This document shows, in pieces, positions 61,413 through 64,000 of a DNA stretch of 64,000 nt. The number at the start of each line of letters is the position of its first letter. The first letter of the stretch is position 1. Origin of the DNA: an uncultured Bacteroidota bacterium (GTDB taxonomy: Bacteria; Bacteroidota; Rhodothermia; Rhodothermales; Salinibacteraceae); contig CAJXKO010000007.1 in NCBI GenBank assembly GCA_913055845.1, positions 1 to 64,000 of the forward strand, written 5' to 3'. The position numbers and the translations under genes are program-made. The notes under the pieces were generated by a model, which was given only the letters and a program-made list of their open reading frames with translations, did no database searches and was not told the DNA's origin.

Positions 61413-62162
61413 CTACAGTGGGACCGATTCAATGACCCGAGCGCGCGCGCCGTTCCACCGATGAAGGTGAAAGCCCTCCCCGTCCAAACGCGCGAAGGTT
61501 CGTTCTTCGTACCAATTTCCCGTATTTGCATAGACGCCGTGCGGCCCGTCGTGCAGGGCCGGCACATGACTGTGGGCCAGCACTACGCCATCAACACCGT
61601 TGTGCCGGAGGAGGGTGAGGGCGCGACGGTAAAGGATATCGGCGACGGGGGTGTCGTCGTCACGATCGTGAAGTCGCCGGCTCACCCATCGGGCCAGCCC
61701 CAACCCCGTGTCGGCCGGCAGGGCCCGGTAGAGCCGCGTCGACACCGGGTGGCGGAGCAGGGTACGCAGCCAGGTGCGGGACTGGTGATCGGCCGTCAGG
61801 GCATCGCCGTGGGCGAGGTGCAGGCGGGCCCCGAAGTGACGAGTCTCCGTGGACCCCGGGACCATTGTCACCCCTAGTTCCTCCGAGAAGTGATCTTGGT
61901 GCCAGGGATCGTGGTTGCCCAACAGGTACGTCACCGGCACGCCCTGATCGGTCCAGCGGGCGAGCAGCCCCTGAAACCGGACGAATCCCTTGGGGACGAG
62001 GTGCCGGTACTCGATGTATCCGTCGAACACGTCCCCGAGCAGATAGAGATGATCGACCTCGTCCTCATGTGCTTCGAGGCATTCGATGAGGGCCTGCTCG
62101 TTTCGCCGTTCCGACGAGTCCTCTCCACGACCAAAGTGCATGTCGGAAACAAAGAGAACCAC
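61413..62162 (-). CDS. lpxH: UDP-2,3-diacylglucosamine diphosphatase (LpxH-type)
   Basis: The 249-residue calcineurin-like hydrolase of lipid A synthesis shows LFVSDMHFGRGED, LYLLGDVFDGYIEYRH, YLLGNHDPWHQDHF, HLAHGDALTADHQS and VVLAHSHVPAL. The spacing of these motifs and the later WYEERTFARL fit the LpxH-like group of Bacteroidota. The start is a GTG at 62162, directly before LFVSDMH. Divergent from the rhomboid gene. A related metallophosphoesterase role is possible. Confidence 0.85.
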   Translation of the reverse strand: MVLFVSDMHFGRGEDSSERRNEQALIECLEAHEDEVDHLYLLGDVFDGYIEYRHLVPKGFVRFQGLLARWTDQGVPVTYLLGNHDPWHQDHFSEELGVTMVPGSTETRHFGARLHLAHGDALTADHQSRTWLRTLLRHPVSTRLYRALPADTGLGLARWVSRRLHDRDDDTPVADILYRRALTLLRHNGVDGVVLAHSHVPALHDGPHGVYANTGNWYEERTFARLDGEGFHLHRWNGARARVIESVPL

Positions 62163-62320
62163 AGGATCGACCAGAGAGCGGACCGAGCGACAAGATTGTG
62201 AAGGCGGAGGGTCCCCGCACCGCTCCTCCCCGAACGGTCAGCGCGGAGAGTCGTACGGTTCTGTTGAGCCGTTTGGAGTCGACTGACGGCCTCACTGTTC
62301 CCCAACGACGTTCCGCACAC

Positions 62321-62986
62321 ATGCCGCGACGCACCCAGTACCGGCCGCCCACGCAGTTCTCGGTTATGCCGCCGGTCATCAAAAACCTCCTCGTTCTCAA
62401 CGGCCTGTTCTTCCTGGCTCAGTTTTTGGCGGCGGAGACGGTGGCCAGTTCGTCGATCCTGGCGAGCGTGCTTAACCTCATGCCCCTCTACCCCCCTGGC
62501 ACCATGGGGCCCAACTTTTGGCCGTGGCAGCTGATTTCGTACAGCTTTCTCCACGGGAGCTTTGGGCATTTGTTTTTTAATATGTTCGCCCTCTGGATGT
62601 TTGGGGTGCAGGTTGAGAACCGATGGGGCTCTCAGCGCTTCGTGTTCTTCTACTTCGCCTGTGTCATTGGCGCGGCCCTTACCCACCTGGCGTTCGTGAG
62701 CAGCCCCATCCCCACGGTGGGGGCCTCCGGCGGGGTCTACGGCATTCTCCTCGCCTTCGGGATGATGTTTCCGAATCAGCCGATCTACATCTGGTTTCTG
62801 TTCCCAATCAAGGCGAAGTGGCTCGTGATTGGATTCGGCGCGCTAGAGCTCTACTCGGCCGTCACCGGCACCCAGGCCGGCGTTGCGAACTTTGCGCACC
62901 TTGGGGGCATGGTGTTTGGGTTCCTGCTCATCCAGTACTGGCGCGGCAAGCTGCCGGTGGAGCCGGATCGGGTAATGCGGTGGTAA
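62321..62986 (+). CDS. Rhomboid-family intramembrane serine protease
   Basis: The 221-residue membrane protease has six predicted helices. It shows WQLISYSFLHGSFGHLFFNMFALWMFG (helix 2 with H-x3-N), the catalytic Ser in GASGGVYGILLAFG near residue 137 and catalytic His in FAHLGGMVFGFLLIQYW. The ATG at 62321 is chosen; the longer ORF is not convincing. It probably cleaves membrane-anchored substrates, whose identity is unknown. A second rhomboid gene follows 255 bp downstream. Confidence 0.93.
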   Translation: MPRRTQYRPPTQFSVMPPVIKNLLVLNGLFFLAQFLAAETVASSSILASVLNLMPLYPPGTMGPNFWPWQLISYSFLHGSFGHLFFNMFALWMFGVQVENRWGSQRFVFFYFACVIGAALTHLAFVSSPIPTVGASGGVYGILLAFGMMFPNQPIYIWFLFPIKAKWLVIGFGALELYSAVTGTQAGVANFAHLGGMVFGFLLIQYWRGKLPVEPDRVMRW

Positions 62987-63241
62987 GGGCGTTCCGGGAT
63001 GTCCTGAGTACCGCCAAGTCGATTCTTTTCACTGAAGGAATGCGCCCCTTAAAGACGCTGCCCCTACACCAATGTGACGATCAGTAATTCGAGGAAGAGC
63101 GGGCGGACGGAGGGACTCCCCGAGCAAACCTTGCCTCGACTGCACGGTATAAGCCCTCGTATTTCGGTCCGGTCGCCGGGTGAGGGGCGTGGCGACCTTC
63201 ACGTCTGCTTCCGATGGGGTTCAACAGCCCAGCAACTGATC

Positions 63242-64000
63242 GTGAACGACTTCAAAACGTGGTATTACCAGCAGCCTCCGGCGCTGCGCACCATTATCAC
63301 GATTAACGTGGTGGTGTGGGTCGCCATGCAGTTCCTGAACCTGTGGAGTGCTGGGCTGGCATTCGTGCAGGCCCACCTCGCCCTGCACCCGGTGTTTCCC
63401 GACATTCTGCTGGAGCCCTGGCAGCTCGTCACGTACAGCTTCATGCACACCGGGCTGCTGCACATTGGAGTCAACATGCTCTTGTTGTTCTGGGTGGGGC
63501 GGGAGTTTGAGCAGATGCACGGGTCGCAGCAGTTCTGGACCGTCTACCTCACCACAGCGGTGGGCGGGGCCCTTATCTGCCTCCTGCTAAGCCCCCTTGC
63601 CCCCAGCATTGCCGGGGGCATGGTGAGTGGCCGTAGCATTCCAGTGCTCGGTGCTTCGGCGTCGGTGCTCGGGGTCCTCACCACAGTGGCCATCTTGTAC
63701 CCCTACAAGCAGATCCGGCTGCTCTTTTTTGGGGTCGTGCCCCTGTTGTGGGTGGTGGTCGGATTCTTGGCCATCGATGCGCTGATGGCACTGCGGCCAG
63801 GGGGCAATACGGCCGTGGCGGCCCACTGGGGCGGCGCCCTCACCGGCTTTCTTTACGCCAAGAGCCAGCAGGGCGAGCTGGGCGTGCTATCGGGCGGCGG
63901 CCCCTTGTTTGGGAGCGGCTCGTCCCGGCGGTCGTCGCCGGGCCTGCTAACTCGACTCAAGGGCTGGTTCCGCACTACCAACTCGGCCAGTGAGGGTCCG
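63242..64000 (+). CDS. Second rhomboid-family protease, 3' truncated by window end
   Basis: The open frame from the GTG at 63242 runs to the window edge (253 codons, no stop), so it does not appear in the ORF track. It begins VNDFKTWYYQQPPALRTIITINVVVWVAMQF and shows WQLVTYSFMHTGLLHIGVNMLLLFWVG, the Ser loop IPVLGASASVLGVL and a His helix AAHWGGALTGFLYAK. The Ser motif is GASAS rather than GASGG. A soluble C-terminal extension begins after about residue 210. Confidence 0.88.
   Translation, partial: MNDFKTWYYQQPPALRTIITINVVVWVAMQFLNLWSAGLAFVQAHLALHPVFPDILLEPWQLVTYSFMHTGLLHIGVNMLLLFWVGREFEQMHGSQQFWTVYLTTAVGGALICLLLSPLAPSIAGGMVSGRSIPVLGASASVLGVLTTVAILYPYKQIRLLFFGVVPLLWVVVGFLAIDALMALRPGGNTAVAAHWGGALTGFLYAKSQQGELGVLSGGGPLFGSGSSRRSSPGLLTRLKGWFRTTNSASEGP

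Overview
The window is GC-rich and gene-dense. It combines SusC/SusD outer-membrane pairs, CarboxypepD_reg-type TonB receptors, many lipoproteins, acidic protein surfaces, almost no Shine-Dalgarno sequences and a haloarchaeal-type DUF7282 domain. This points to a halophilic or marine member of the Rhodothermota (Salinibacter-like Bacteroidota relatives). The assignment is inferred from gene content and style, not from a marker-gene search. No rRNA, tRNA, CRISPR array, insertion sequence or prophage was recognised.

Layout. (1) 1-2.8 kb, minus strand: pgsA, ftsY, fmt and the start of a MoxR-type ATPase. (2) 3.1-10.8 kb: a TonB-dependent receptor with a lipoprotein partner, then minus-strand envelope lipoproteins: an apparently stand-alone TonB-plug-like domain, a two-cysteine lipoprotein, a DUF3179 lipoprotein and a FAS1+DUF7282 lipoprotein. 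(3) 11-28.4 kb: three SusC-SusD pairs on the minus strand. Each SusC/SusD junction carries a GC-rich hairpin, and two of the three units end in a clear terminator. They are interrupted by a short MGMT-like gene and a paralogue of the two-cysteine lipoprotein. No glycan-degrading enzyme or dedicated regulator is visible. (4) 29-34 kb: murB, an ADP-ribosylglycohydrolase, and a ccmB-ccmC-ccmD-ccmE cytochrome c maturation cluster whose CcmE has Cys in place of the heme-binding His, followed by a DUF1499 protein.

(5) 34-39.5 kb, minus strand: a secreted cupin, an MddA-like methanethiol methyltransferase, a class I methyltransferase, a second cupin, rsmA and mgtE. (6) 39.9-43 kb: an ECF sigma factor overlapping a membrane Ser/Thr kinase with TPR repeats. 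The kinase start has a near-perfect Shine-Dalgarno. (7) 43-49.5 kb: a VWA protein, a TPR protein, ddl, a metallophosphoesterase and a TIGR01777 epimerase. (8) 49.8-56.7 kb, plus strand: a DivIVA protein with a long acidic tail, a purine nucleoside phosphorylase with altered specificity residues, thrA, thrB and ispE. (9) 56.8-62.2 kb, minus strand: lpxH, a class A penicillin-binding protein, sbcD and an unknown acidic protein. (10) 62.3-64 kb: two adjacent rhomboid proteases, the second running off the edge.

The core genes cover cell-envelope synthesis (pgsA, murB, ddl, PBP1A, lpxH), protein export and translation (ftsY, fmt, rsmA), threonine and isoprenoid precursors, and cytochrome c maturation. 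The accessory part (3-28 kb) is an outer-membrane uptake and lipoprotein island. Its substrate cannot be read from the sequence, and it is the most likely place for undescribed biology.
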